Positions 35,753 through 49,040 are shown, numbered from the stretch's first letter. The stretch: DNA of 64,000 bases from Apus apus (GCF_020740795.1 NC_067282.1:148414858-148478857), one strand, 5' to 3'. A program made the numbers and translations. The notes: generated from the letters alone by a model not told the origin.

Positions 35753-37910
35753 TGCGGCAGGCGCGGGGCTCTCTCTGCAGCCCGCCCGGCAGCCCCGTCC
35801 CGGCCACCGCCCGGGAAGGTCGCCTCGCCCCCCGCAGGAAACTTCCCGCGGGAGGGGGTGGGGGGGGTGGGAAAGTTGCTTTCTATTTGATTTGTGTTCT
35901 TTCCTGCCGTGTATCGTACGCTTGGGGGAACGCGGAGCGGGGAGGGCACAGGCTGGCGAGCCCTGCCGCGGCGCCGGTCCCTGTCCGGTCCCTGCCCGCC
36001 CAGAGGGGACTCCGGGCCGCCGATGGGGCTGCGGGGCTGTGGCTTCGCGGCGTGTAGCCCTTAGGGGTGCCCGGCACCCCGCGGCCGGCCAGGGGCACCC
36101 GCTGTCGCCGGCGGGCAACTTGGCGGCGGCTCGCCCAAGTTGGCGAGGGCGGGTGCCCGTCCTGTCCCTGCCGCTCCCGCTGCGGGCTCTGCCCGCTCCT
36201 GCCTCACCTCCGCCCCGCGCTGCGGAGCTCCTGGTGGGGCTGCCGGCTGGGCACCAGGGTCCGGACAGACCCAGCCTGCGGGTGGCGCGCAGGGGTGTGG
36301 CGAGCCCTGGTCCGAACTCCGAGCTACATGAGGTGACCTGAGTGGTCCAGTTTGCGTGCGCCCTGGACGCTGGGGACAGAGCTGTGCCGCGGGAGCAGAT
36401 GCGGGCTCCCAGGGAAGTCCCTCCTAGGTTGGCTGCTGATTCACGGGAAGGTGGGATCGGGCCACAGAAACTTCATTCAGTGTCTGCTGTGTGCACAGAT
36501 CCATCGTGAATTGCAGCGAGACTGCTTTGTGCAGCTTAGCTGTGAAATTTATCCAGCGTGGCAAAAAAAAATTCATTTTTATCTATCCGGCTGTCTCCCT
36601 TTCTTTTTCCCCCCTTCCTGCCTGATGAGAGAGGTGGAACTTGCGCCTGCAGTGTCTTTGTGCAGGGATCTGACAGCTGAGCAGGTGAGCAAGGCTGGTA
36701 GGAGGGAGTCGTACCTCTTAGCTGCCCAGCAGCTGTAGCTGGCAGGGCTTCTCGGCAGGCCGGTCTGCTCAGCCCTACCTGTAAATTTCTCCTACCAGCT
36801 CTTGAGTGTCGCGGCTGCAGGCATATTGGTTGTAGCAAACAAGGAGATTAGTAAAAAGAAAGGAAGACGTACTCAGTTTGGTTCTTATCTTCCCTTCTTG
36901 TGGCTACCAAACTGTGGTTGACGAAAAATGTTTTGTCTTTAAAGTTTCTGAAAAGGTAGAGGCTTAGTGCCCTGATAGGGTTAGGAATCAGTAGATCTGC
37001 TGTTCTGTGGTGAAGCCAAGTCCTGTTTGGCATTTTTCTATCAGCTGTCTGCTCCTCCAAAGTTGCTGTCATTTACTTGATGAATGTGTTCTCTTATGGT
37101 GCCCATCTGTGTTAATACCTGCCAGCTCCCTGGAAAAATTAGCATATTTTTTCTTTCCTGCTGTGTCTGTTCCATGCTGACTGGTTTCACAAGGAGTGCT
37201 CAGTTCTTAGCAGACCTGGGGAAGGCTTTATTTTAGGGCTTCGAGGTACCATGCAGAATTGTTGGTTGTAACACAGAGTCACCATTTCAATAAAAGTATA
37301 TTTTCATTGGTTGCGTTCCACAGGTAACAGGGTTTGCACATAAATTCAGAAAACGTGGCCAAGAGTTATTATTTCCCCTTGTTTCAGATGGATTATAGTG
37401 CTGGAACACAAAATCGGTGTGCAGTAGGGAAGAGATTAAACGAAATATTATTCTGTGAAATTTTTGAATGCAGAGAAATCTCCTTTCAAGGATTCTCAAT
37501 ATGCTGTATAGCAAACTGCTGGAGATTATGGCTTTATATTTGTGCTACTGTGAAACTATAAATAGGTTGAGATTTTAGTACAATTCAGAGGATTTACCAT
37601 GAACTCTGAGGAGAGAATGTGATGCTGTGGAATCACCAGGAGGATTATCTGCACCCATTTTCCATTTGACACATATTTAGGTTGTTAAGCATGAGTAGTG
37701 TAGATCTGGAAATAAATGAGATCACAACCTGTCTGTCTTTATTGTCCTTTTTTCATCATAATGGATTCTGCTTGGTTTGTGGGCTGTTCCTCTAGTGGAA
37801 ACTGCTAGAAATATATAAAACTCTAATCTAGACCTGTATAGAGTGTGGTGAAAGGGTTAATGTGCAGTTAGTAAGGCTTGAAAAGCTGTTTTCACCAGAT
37901 ATCTGTACAT

Positions 37911-37952
37911 GATTGTATGTGTTAGTGTCTCGATTGTATGTGTTAATGTCTC
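37911..37952 (+). repeat. Two-copy 21-bp tandem duplication
   Basis: GATTGTATGTGTTAGTGTCTC (21 bp) at 37911-37931 is repeated at 37932-37952 with a single G-to-A difference. A recent local duplication. Confidence 0.95.
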
Positions 37953-40900
37953 GGTGGTGCAAGTGATAGATCAATGTGAGTGCTTGAAGGACCAGGAGAG
38001 AGGTAGGTAGCAGACCTGCCAATGTGATGCACATCAGGTGGCAGATCACTTTGAGGCATTATATCCTGATTTTAAGATACATCAGTAGCCCTTCTTGATG
38101 TATGTTTTAAACTCATTGGAGCTGAATCCTGGGCAGAGTGCATGTCAGTTGGGATGAAACTGTAGCTGTTAAGAGCTTTCAAAATCTTGGCTGATGCCCT
38201 TTGAGTTGTGGAGGGTGTTCTAAATTTTAGCTGGTCTCTGATGGAGTGTCCGTCTGAGGATGGCTACTGGAGGGAACTCTGTCTCATACCCTGGCTTGTT
38301 ACCTCTCGCTGTCATCGGTAACTTGCACTTCTCTCTAAGATGGGCACTTTGTAATTGGAATGAGCTGAAAAATTCCCACCTGGACTTTTTGGATGGAAAA
38401 TAAGTTTAAGTTCTTTGCAAGAAGTATCAGCTCCTTATTAAAAACCTGGCAGTTTTGTCACCCACCAAGTTCTCTTGGTGAATTTCAGGAGACTTGTTCT
38501 TTCCCTACAGAGCTTTCTAGACAATTTCAGGTGTGACACAGAAGGGGAAAGATGCTAGCAGGCCATCAAATGATGAGTCCAACGCTTCTTGGGGATAAAA
38601 CAACTTTTTCTATTAGATGTGCATTTTCCATTTTAGTAAGTCTGAATGTGGATCTCTTGCTAGAAACATTAGAAAAACAAATTTCTGCTGACAAGTTTTT
38701 TTTTTTCTATGTGATAAACAACTAGGAATATTACATAGTTAGCGGAAGCCATTCTTACACAAACAAAATCCCCTAATAACAAAAACAATCTCAAAGCCTG
38801 AAGCAGGGAAGGTGAGCTTAGCTTAATCTTTGTGAGAGAATGTGATGTTGTGTCCCCTCTGCTGTACCTCAATACCAGCATATTGGAAGGAGATCAGGTG
38901 CTTTTTACTCCTTGTTTGTTCTGGCTTCATACCTGTTTTTTATTGTAAATGTGCCATCTAGTTAATGCACCTTTGCACCTTCTGAATGTAGATTCAAGAG
39001 AGAGATTGCCTGTGTGAAGGGGAACTCACCCTCCCAAACTGGGTTTCCTGACCAGTTGTTGTTGGAGGAACAGGAATGGTGCTGCTCTGGTGCTCAGGAG
39101 CACTGTAAAGAACACTTTGGAGATGATCCTGGCTTTTGTGGCTTGTCTATGGGTTCAGGTATGTGTTTGGTCCTGATAGAGGAAATGGCAATGGGAACTT
39201 TACTGTGTTTTCCTGTTGCCTGTCTAGCCTTTTCTGAAAAAAACAACCACCCAACATTCTGTAGTGTTTGCTCTGGCTGGATATAGCAATATATAGCTGA
39301 TTTCCCATGACTCTTTGCTTGGAATATTTTCTTTCTTTACTCTCCTGCCATGTGCTATCTGGATAACTGAGTCCAAGCTGACTGTAGCTCCATGCTCCTG
39401 GATCTTCTGTCTGTGTACTCTGGGTTGGTTGTGTGGGTTTTATATGACAGCCCTGCACAGTTATATCTGCTGCCTTTCCTGTGATAACAGTTTGCTCACT
39501 AGTCCTTAGCTTGCTTACATGTTCCCAGATGTGCTTGCTTCTGTGGACATCCCAGCTGCAGTGAGCCAAGGGACTGTGTCAGTAAGTGCCGGCAGGAGCT
39601 GCTTTGCTAGGCAGGGGTCAGGCTGGTGATGTCCTGGCATCCTTCAACATGAAAAATTCCACATAAGAGGTAGAATAATGAATACTATATTTGTCTTGCC
39701 TAAGGCAGGTTTATGAAACTAACTTCTTCTAAGCCTGTTCCCATGCCTGTGCCCCCCATTGCAGACCAGAATGTTTTTGCTCCATTTTTGATCTCTTACT
39801 TTAGACTTGCGCTGTTCTCCTGTGGATGCTAAGAAAGGTTAGATTTTCAGACTTGCCTCCTGTCCATCTTCTCAGTTACACATACAGCACTGTATAACTG
39901 ATAGCTGCTTGTTCCTTACAGAAGGCTGACGTCTATCTTTGCTCAAATAACAACTCAGATCACATGAGACTTCCTTATTTTCTTTGTGTCTGAAGACATT
40001 GGTTTTGATGGAAGATTCTGTTTGAAAATCAATGCATCACTCTCCCATCTTGTGATTGATCCTTGCTTTTCCCCCTGCTTATAAAGGGAAGGAGATCTGC
40101 AAAGCAATGGGTGTGTGGCATTCCTTTGATGGACCCTGTGCACTGGTTTTAAATTATTCTGTTTGGGATACAGAGAAATGGAGTTCATTTGACAGCCACA
40201 AGAATCTGGCCCTCATTTAATTGCATGCAATGAAATCCATCCCCCAGTCACAGGCAGAAATCCTGCTGTGTGCCTGTGAGGGGGCTGTGCTGTATCCTTT
40301 TGTTGGAATCCCTATAAGCTTTTCATTGATTTCCATGGGACTGCATCGTCAGTGTGAGCAAACTTACTCTGGTCGCTCTTCTCCAAGGTACTGGTAGTCT
40401 GGAACTGCTTTAAGCTGGGAGTTAAACTGCTCTTTGAATCTTCTGAAAGTTTTCCCAGTTAGAGAATATTAAACATACTGCCAGGGAATCTTTTTCTGTC
40501 TCGGTCTATGAGTGTGGCTTTTTGTAGTAACTGCTTGCTGATGTTGAGAAATAAAACTGTTTCTGAGTCTGTCCATGCCAAAATTATCTGGCAGTGTCAA
40601 CAGTAATGTCTAAATAAATTTTAATTTATCAGAATTCTTATTGCTCCACAGTTACCATTTCTACAGTGTAGATTTTAACAAGATTTTCATATTTTTTTGT
40701 TGTTACTGTGTATCAGTGTTGGGAAACTGTGCTGACTTCCATAGCATTAACGCTCTGTATTTGCAAGTGTAGAAGTGTTTAATGTCTAACTTTTTCATCA
40801 GCAAAGTCAATCTGAATGGAAACTTTTAGAAATAAACATACAGAGCAGTGCTTTTTATGAACAAATTTGTACAGTTGATCAAGTACAACTCGTATGTCAA

Positions 40901-42509
40901 TTTTATCTCTAGGCAGGGTGAGCATGTTTCTGAATTCTTAAATTGTTTCCATTACTTTTCAGAAGTGACAGGTAGTTTATCTTGTACAGTACCATGTCAC
41001 TAATTCTAAAAGTGGTTTGGAGAATTGGAAGAAATTAGATCCATGTTACTTTTCCCAAAGCCAGCACTACTGTATTTTGTTTGACTCTGTTACCAGACAT
41101 GTTGTATCAAATCCTGCCTGACAAAGCTGCTGCAATTGTCCTTGTGTGAATGTCATTCTGGCACAGTTTTTCCTCTCAAGCCTTTTGGGCTGATGCGTAT
41201 GTATGATGTATCAACTCTTAAGGTGATCCTGAGGGAGCAAAGGGTAGGGTTAGGGGGACACCAGGGTTTGAATCTGATACTTTTTCTTGCAGATTTTTTT
41301 GTGTTGTTCAGACGATTGGGTTGTGTGTGTCTTGTCTGAAGTGTCAACATATGTAAAATCAAGTGTGGGTAAAGGGCCTGGTTCAAATTAATCAAAAGAA
41401 CAGTTTTCCCCTTCATTTTAAGGAAATAAAGGTAAGTTCAGGAATTTTGTGTTTGTGTAGACCTGACGTGTCTGGGATAAAGAGGATGTCTGTGGTGGGT
41501 CATTTAGATTCAGCAGCCACCTACTATATTAGAAGGGTAATGTTTCAAAGCACATTTGCATTTTGTTGGATGTTTCTGTTCCCTATGGAGCCTGTTAATG
41601 TAAGATCTTTGTGGACAAAGTAGGTATTTGACCTTACAGTTGCAATTCAAACTACAGAGTTTGGTTAATTCCTCGTTATTTGTGTTTCTGTATCCAGGTT
41701 ATAGATTTGTTGTGGGCAGAATGCTTGCATGGGACAAAGTGGTGTTTCTGGCACAAGCCTCATCCTCAAGCTAGGAAGGTGAGACCACCAGAGACTACAG
41801 CAAACCAACAAGAGAATTCAGTTCCTAATTATCTTTGGCTCACGCCTCCAGACAGAGGTATTTTCTGGGATTCCAGTTTTGTGAATGCAATCAGTGGAGG
41901 ATGCAGAGTGTTCCCTTTTCATGTAATTGGCACATGGAACTAAGGTTTAATGAATAAATTCTACTGCGTATATATTTGGACTCTGTGTTGCTTCTCTTGT
42001 ATCTCTGTTATCCCCCATTTTTCATTTAATGCCAGATGGACCAATGTGGTTTGTTGGCTTGCCCTCTCCATATGCTCCTTAATAAGAAGCTGTTGGTGGG
42101 ACTGTCTGGAGTAGGTCCATTCCCTCCTGTTAAACTGAGGTGATAAGTTTTCATGTGAATGGCCCATGTTAAATTTCAGATCCCTCCCTGCTGTCCCCAG
42201 CTGGTTGTCCCACCAGCAGTAGCATCATTAAGAAGTACTTAATGAAAGGCAGCCACTGCACACATAATTTGCACTTACACATGAGGAATAAGTGCATGGA
42301 GGGTGATGGCCTGTGGCAGTGTACATCCTCTGCTCTACTCCTTCTGTGGTGCCCTGTTTGGTCCCTGGGGGCTAGTGGGGAGCCCTTTAGAACAGGACAT
42401 GGGAAGTGCACATGTGTCTGTGGGAGCTGGCTTGTTTTACCTGTCCCACTCTATGAACTTAAAGAGGGTTGAAAAGCTTTGTGCTGGCAAGTCTTAGAGA
42501 GCCAGAGTG

Positions 42510-42999
42510 AATCATAGAATGGTTTGGGTTGGAAGGGATGTTTAACATAATCTAGTTCCAACCCCCCTGTATGGGCAGGGACACCTCCCCTAGACCAGGC
42601 TGCTCAAAGTGCCCCATCCAACCTGGCTTTGAACACTTCCAGAGAGGGGGCATCCACAGCTTCTCTGGGCAACCTGTGCCAGTGTCTCACCACCCTCATA
42701 GAGGATTTCTTCCTGATGTCTAACCTAAATCTACCCTCTCTCACTTTGAAACTGTTGCATCCTATTACATGTCCTTTTAAAAAGCCCCTCCCCAGCTTTT
42801 GTGTATGCCCCTTTAGGTACTGGAAGGCCACTATAAGGTCTCCCCAAAGCCTCCTCTTCTTCAGGCAGAACAACCCCAACTCTCTCAGCCTGTCTTTATA
42901 GGAGAGGTGCTTCAGCTCTCTGGTCATCTCTGTGGCCCTCCTCTAGACTCGCTTCAACAGTTCCAGGTCCTTCTTGTGTTGAGGGCTACAGAACTGGAA
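42510..42999 (-). mobile_element. CR1 retrotransposon, 5'-truncated 3' end
   Basis: Antisense to CHST11. It starts at AATCATAGAATGGTTTGGG (element 3' terminus) and keeps the full CR1 3' UTR order (CCAACCCCCCTG, GGGACACCTCCCC, CTTCTCTGGGCAACC, TTTCTTCCTGATG) and the C-terminal end of ORF2, open on the - strand at 42604-42927 ([50 protein letters not shown]). It ends abruptly at GAACTGGA near 42999. About 490 bp long, with relatively low divergence, so it is probably among the younger copies here. Confidence 0.95.
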
Positions 43000-45071
43000 G
43001 AAATCATCCTAATTTCTGTGACATAATAACAAGACTTTGACTAAACATTGTGGTATAAATAGGTGCAGCACAAGGATTTGTTAATTAGCAGCAAGTGAAC
43101 TTTGTGTCCATGTGAATTAGGAAGGCTTCCCTGTATTAAAGAAATTTCCCTGCCTTTTTGGTTGCTTTTTCTGCCTTACCCAATGTTGGCAATGAAAGTA
43201 AATGGCAGCTCTGCTTTTGGCCTTAGTGATTTTACACATTAGAAACAAGGTCCTAAATGAGGCATTAGCATTTAGCTTGTAAGCATCAGAAGGGGATGTT
43301 ATTTAAAAGAAACAAAAATAGATGGCTGTCACTGGAAACACTGGAGTAAAATGTCATGAGAACATACTGACTGACATTGAGACTAGATTTGGAAACTTAA
43401 TGTTTCAGGGTTTTTTTTTTCCTCCTGACGAATTTGAATTTCTGGATTGAAAAAGCTGAGAATGAGCACTTATAAAATGCTGACAAAAAAAAAAAGGCTG
43501 CACATTAATCCATGTGGATATGCACATGTACCCACTCATCTACTGTCCTTACAAAATCTGTAGTTGGCTATCCAGGTAATCCACATGCATTGATTTCTGA
43601 AATGTAAACCCTGTGTTCCTAACAAGGAATATGAAATTCTTTGTTATTAAAAGAAATCCCACAAGTGCCAAGGGCTCCATACAAGTGTCTTTGTTATTTT
43701 ACTAATTGAAATGTGTAGTCAGTGTGGTTTCTCATTTCTGTTATTTCTTCCTAATTTATAAAATACTTGGAAACATCCAGCTGGAGAGAAGTCACGATTT
43801 TATGAATTCCTTCTTTCTAGGCTGTAGAAGAGCAGGAATTTTTATGGGGGAACATCAGCTTAAACAGTAAGAGTGCCTCTTCAAGGTAGCCTTCATCTTG
43901 TCTGTGCCAGGCTGTAGACACTGAAGGATGACTTTGCATCCGTTACTATCAATCACTGCTGCAAGGGCTTCACACTCCTATGAAAGAACTTAAAAGAAGG
44001 TACTGGGGGAAATGGAAAATACAAACAATGCAATTGAGCAGAATTTCTCACAGCACTGTGATACCAGGGCTCTGGGAGATGGTAATTCTATCCAGCAAAC
44101 AGCATGAAGGTAGGTGGACAACACCATGGAAAACCAGGTGTGAAATGCACACATCCTGTAAGTGTTTTCTGCCTTTAATTTTGCAATAGGAAGTAGCCTT
44201 AATTTCAAGGATGTGAGCAAAGTGATCTGCGTGTGGCTTTGCAGGATCCAGCACCCTTTCTCTTCTCTAGTAGGTGAAAGAGGAGGGTATGGTCCTTCTC
44301 AGCTGTGGTTGGTCTGCAGAGGAACTGCTGCTTCTTTGAACATTGTAAGCAGGCTGGTAGTCATTTTGTCAGGCTATAAGATGCCATCCTTAATAATAAT
44401 ATATAAAATTGCATCTTTTTATGTCACTTGGCTGGGTGGTGGGAGATGATGGGTTTTAATATCAGAGTCAAGGCATAATATTCCACAAGGAATAACAAGC
44501 TCTTTTGGGTTTAAATCCACTTTTCAAACACGTAGTCTGTAAAAAGCAGAGTATTGTGGGATTTTTTCATAGTCTGTTTTGTTTTAAAAGCCAACACTTC
44601 CTAGTATTTTTTTAAGACATTCTGTCCATTGAAGATAGATGTTTTATTAGGTGGTTTTCAGGATCCTCAGAGTAATGCCTTCTGAATTTACATAACAAGT
44701 GAAATGCTTTGTAGCTAGTAATGTTCATGCTTTTTCGGCTGATAAGTGATTATATGGGGGGGTCAAAAAGTTTTAAATTGGTAACTGGTAGGGATTTTTG
44801 GATTAGGGAAGGTAGACATATAATTAATAAGGTGGCTATAATTGGATCCCACAGATGATCTCTACTATAATACTGTGTCTTAAAACAAAGAGCTTTAGGT
44901 AGTTAAAATCCTTTCAAAGACTATTTGCATTATTGTGCTTTAAAGTTGATTGATAAGCAGGGAGAACAAAAATGTCTGTATTATCTGAAGTGACCTGACT
45001 CAGAATAGCACATTCTGCACCCACCTTGGCAGGTACCAGGAGCTGAATATGTCCTTCTAGTAATCTGTATT

Positions 45072-46645
45072 CATGGAATTGTCAGAGTTGGAAGGGTCTT
45101 CAAGAAGAGATCTTCCAGTCCAACTCCCCAGCTAAAGCAGGATTCCCTAGAGCACATTACTCAGGACTGTATCCAGGCAGGTTTTGAATGCCTCCAGAGA
45201 AGGGGACTTAACAACCTCACTGGGCAGCCTGTTCCAGTGCTCTGTCACCCTCAGAGTAAAGAAGCTTTTTCTCATATTTAAATGGAATTTCCTTTGTCCC
45301 AGCTTGTGCCTGTTGCCCGTTGTTCTGACACTGGGAACTACTGAAAAGGGTCTGGCTCCATCCTTCTTTCACCCACCCGTTAGATACTTACAGGCATTGA
45401 TAAGGCCTTCCCTCAGCCTTCTCCAGGCTGGAGAACCCCAGCTCTCTCAGCCTTTCCTCATAAGGGAGATGCACCAATCCCCCAGTCATCTTCATCACCC
45501 TCCTCTGGACTTGCTCTAGTGGTTTCCTGTCTCTCTTGAACTAGAGAGCCCAGAACTGGACACTCTTCCAGATGTGGCCTCGGCAGGGGGAGAAGGGGAG
45601 AGTGACCTCTCTTGACCTACTGGCCTCCACTCTTCCTTATGCAGCCCAGGATTCCATTTGCCTTCTTGGCAGCAAGGGCACATTCCTGGCTCATGGATAA
45701 TTTGCTATATACCAGGAATCCCAGATCCTTCACCTCAGAACTGCTTTCCAGCAGGTCCACCCCTAACCTGTATTGGTGCATAGGGTTCTTCCTCCCCAGG
45801 TGCAGGACCCTACACTTCTCCTTGTTGAACCTCATTAAGTTCCTTTCTGCACACCTCTCCAGGTCATACTGGATGGCAGCACAGACCTCTAGAGTGTCAG
45901 CTGCCTCAGCAAACTTGCTGAGGATACACTCTGTCCCCTTGTCCAGGTCACTGACAAATATGTTGAACGAGACCAAACTGAGTTTGATCCCTGGGGTCAC
46001 CACTGCTTACAGGCTTCCAACTCTACCCTGCCCTGTTAATTACAACCCTCTGAGCTATGTCACACAGCCAGCTCTCAGTCCACCTCACTGTCCACTCATG
46101 TAGCCCACACTTCCTGAGTTTCTTAATGAGGATGTTATGGGAGATGGTGTCAAAAGCCTTGCTGAAGTCAAAGTAGATGACATCTACTGCTCAGCCCCTC
46201 ATCCAGCCAATCAGTTATGCCATCACAGAAGGTTAGCAGATTGGTCAAGCATGATTTCCCCTTGGTAATTTCATATTGACCACTTCCAATAACTTCCTGT
46301 TCTTCAACCTTTAGAGATGACAACCAGAACGAGTTGCTCTATCACCTTTCCAGGGACAGAGATGAGACTAACCGGCCTGTAGTTCTCTGGGTCCTCCTTC
46401 TTGCCCTTTTGGAAGACTGGAGTGATATTGGCCTTCCTCCAGTCTTCAGGCACCTCTCCTCTTCTCCATGACCTTTCAAAGATGATGGAGAGTGTCCCAA
46501 CAATAACATCTACCAGCTCTCGCAGCACTCACGGGTGCATCCCATCAGGGCCCATGGACTTACGGATGTCCAGTTTGGCCAAGTGGTCTCTAACCTAGTC
46601 CTCTTCTATTGAGGGAAAGTCTTCCTCTCTCCAGACCTTTCCCGT
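45072..46645 (-). mobile_element. CR1 retrotransposon with degenerate reverse transcriptase
   Basis: The longest CR1 in the window (about 1.57 kb), antisense to CHST11, with the CATGGAATTGTCAGAGTTGG terminus also seen at 12304. RT palm and thumb are open on the - strand at 46003-45617 (FNIFVSDLDKGTECILSKFA, NLMRFNKEKCRVLHLG, SQECALAAKKANGILGCIRK). The fingers are open at 46528-46304 (EDWRKANITPVFQKGKKED, ENYRPVSLISVPGKVIEQL). The catalytic FADD is gone: SKFA is followed directly by EAADTLEV, a small deletion removing both aspartates. Stop codons and frameshifts separate the two frames. The element is inactive. Confidence 0.95.
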
Positions 46646-46896
46646 GTATTTTTACAGCTCATGCTGGAAGTGAGAGTAGAGAATTTATAGTAACTGAAGG
46701 GGAGGGGAATTAACACTTTTTTAAACACTCAATGATTAATAAAATGTGTCAGTTTATCAAACTGATAAAGCCTGTCTTGTTTAGCTGTCTTGGTCTTGAT
46801 TAACTTCTAAAATATATTTCAGTTTCTAGATGGGGATAAATGCTTTCATTTTGGAGTTAAGTGTGTGTCCGTGTGCACACAATTTTGAAGTTAATG

Positions 46897-46998
46897 TAAC
46901 CCCTAATCGAGTGGGATGAACACACCAGAGAACGGGGGTGGCCGTTGACACGTGTCCTCTGCCTCCCAAGCATTGGTGTGTCCCACTCGTTTGGGTTA
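46897..46998. repeat. About 100-bp imperfect palindrome (inverted repeat / hairpin)
   Basis: Left arm 46897-46951 and right arm 46952-46998 are reverse complements with a few indels, around the perfect 10-bp centre GACACGTGTC (46947-46956, containing the E-box CACGTG). Matching blocks from outside in are TAACCC, CGAGTGGGA, CACACCA, a partly matched G-rich block and GACAC. It is just beyond the 5' end of the CR1 at 45072-46645 but is not CR1 sequence. It could be a small MITE with long terminal inverted repeats, a transcribed hairpin, or a palindrome made by rearrangement. Confidence 0.75.
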
Positions 46999-48897
46999 CT
47001 AGTAGTTGCAGAATCAGTCAGCTGGACGTTGTGCCAAGTTCCTGCCATCATTGCATTGGCAATCCTGTGGACCATGTTGGCTGATCTCTGCTTCTCCACC
47101 TTCCTCCTTTTCCTGAACTAGACTTGGTGGTGCTTTTTGGCAAGTTTAGGGAACCTCAAATGGGTGGATGAGGCTGCTGGCTAGGCTGTTGGTTTTGGAG
47201 TTTTGTTTTGGGCAAGCCATAAGATTTAATGACTTTTTCTGAAAGGAGTACGTTGATGAAGGGTTTGAATTTGCTGGTGAATTGATTGCATGAGGTCTGC
47301 ATGGTTGACTGGAGGAGTCAGTGGTTGCTTTTGAGTTGATTTTAGTGAGCGTTGGATCAAGTCTGCTGTGCCAGAGCAGAGGATTTTTGAATTGCATAAA
47401 GGACACACATCCCCCATGGTGGGAGAAACAGAGGATTGCAGGCTCGGGTGATGCTCTAAACTGTTTCTCCCTTGTAAATCTGGGTCAGCTCCTTTGACTT
47501 GGTTATATCAATTCTGTATCAGAGCTGCTGTAACGGAAAGCTTAATTTGTCCCTCTGTATCTTCCTTCAGAGCAATTTAAAATAGAATAACAGCTTTGCT
47601 TTTCTGCTTTCTCACTTTTTTTTTTCCCCTACAGAAAGTATTTCTGCGTTCAAGTAAAAGGCAGCTTTTTTCCTATACAGATACATGCTTGAAGTATTGA
47701 AATGGGAGGTGCTATTTTCATTAGTTTCAGTGAAAATGACATTGACAGATAAGTGATGTGTAACCATTAGCATACAGGCCATCGCTGACAGGATCGATGT
47801 TTTCTGCTTTTGCCACAGAGCTTCTCTATCCCACGCAGAAAAGGCTATTAATATTTCTGGTGTGACAGCAAAAGTATAATTGCATTAAAGAAAAAAGTAG
47901 GGAAAAGTTGGGACTTCTGGAGCTGTTAACTGTTTTGAGATAAAACTCTTTTGAGATACTGAATGACCTGAAATGGATAATATAAGACAGACAGGTTTAA
48001 TTAAAATTGTCTTCATATTTGGCTGGCTTGGTTCATTGCGTGTTTTGATTTTGTTTTGTTTTTTAACCCCAGAACACATCAGTGTTTCTGCTGAGTCTTT
48101 CCCCATTGTGTTGCCTGTTTCCTGAATGCTTTTCTTAATCTTCCAGAGTAGAGACAGGGGAATTTTTGCAGAGAATGCCAGGACAGTTTGCAGAACAAAA
48201 GTAGAGGTGGGGCTATTGGTTTCTGAATGATTAGTAATGCACAAAACCTATATATTAGTATAACTTCAGTGACTTACAGCCTCATCTATCCCAAGAATGG
48301 TGTAGCCAGCATGGTAACACATTACTGTGAGAACTCTTTGTGCAACTAGAAATGTCTCATTCCCTCCAGTGTGGCTGGGCACCAAGGGAAGCAAGCCATA
48401 ATTCTTGCATCTGCAAACTAGCTTGGGTTGTTTCCCATTGCCAAACTTTACATAGGCATTTTCCCTTTCAATTCAGTTGTATTTATACTCTTCAGACCTT
48501 TTTCTTGTTTCTGCATTCATTGGGATGTGATATTACCAAGAGAGATTTATTTCACGCTCCTTTTCCAGCGGTGAGGAGATCTCTTGTCATCAGATTGTGG
48601 CATATGGCTCTTACTTTGCCAGAATGGTTGATGCCTGGTGTACTGCTTTGGCACTGTGGAAGCCTGGAAACACTGCTGAATGTCAAGCAGTGTGTGTTGT
48701 ATATTGGTTAAGGGCAAGTCTGTGCTTTCTTACTATCTGCTGCAGTTGAAAGCTTTCACTAGCCGCAGGTTAAAAGCAGTATTTCTGGAAATCTTTGAGA
48801 GCTTGGGCCCAGGTCTACTTCTCTGGTAGTAATACTTGGCTTTAATCAAAAGGTTTAAAAATGTTCCACAAAGCATGTCCATGTTTTTTTTTTTTTC

Positions 48898-49040
48898 ACT
48901 CTACAGCTAGGGAAACTGAGGCATGGACAGGAAGGGTATGTGTGCATGGATTTGGCTAATGGTTTCCCACCATGTTAATGGCACATCCAGGAGAACAGTG
49001 CAAACTAGATGTCTGGCAGAACCAAAGTCCCTACACTCAG
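48898..49040 (-). repeat. MIR SINE relic
   Basis: CTCTACAGCTAGGGAAACTG, then AGGCATGGACAGG, matches the antisense MIR core (ttttacagatgaggaaactgaggcacagagagg). Further on, GTCTGGCAGAACCAAAGTCC resembles the part around the SINE B-box side (ggcagagccaggactcgaacc). It is an old, diverged copy preceded by a T-run at about 48884-48896. Confidence 0.6.

Larger units (their letters stand above)
34200..36340 (+). promoter_or_regulatory. CHST11: CHST11 CpG island: promoter, 5' leader and start of intron 1
   Basis: About 2.1 kb of CpG-dense DNA between AT-rich flanks, centred on the CHST11 start codon. It has no TATA box placed before a plausible start site. GC boxes (CCGCCCC, GGGCGGG) occur repeatedly, for example near 34792, 35041-35065 and 35127. 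No ATG exists between 34712 and the CHST11 start at 35429, so a leader of up to about 700 nt would be free of upstream AUGs. The transcription start cannot be fixed by eye but most likely lies between 34800 and 35350. Several long open frames on both strands here are by-products of GC richness. Confidence 0.9.

Noticed and set aside
35607..36341. 244-codon frame downstream of CHST11 exon 1
   Set aside because: It runs through the intronic minisatellite and GC-rich island, consists mainly of Pro/Arg/Gly/Ala and has no domain. It lies after a conserved splice donor.
41243..41262. Telomere-like AGGGTAGGGTTAGGGGG
   Set aside because: Only one true TTAGGG-like unit is present. It is too short to be an interstitial telomere array.
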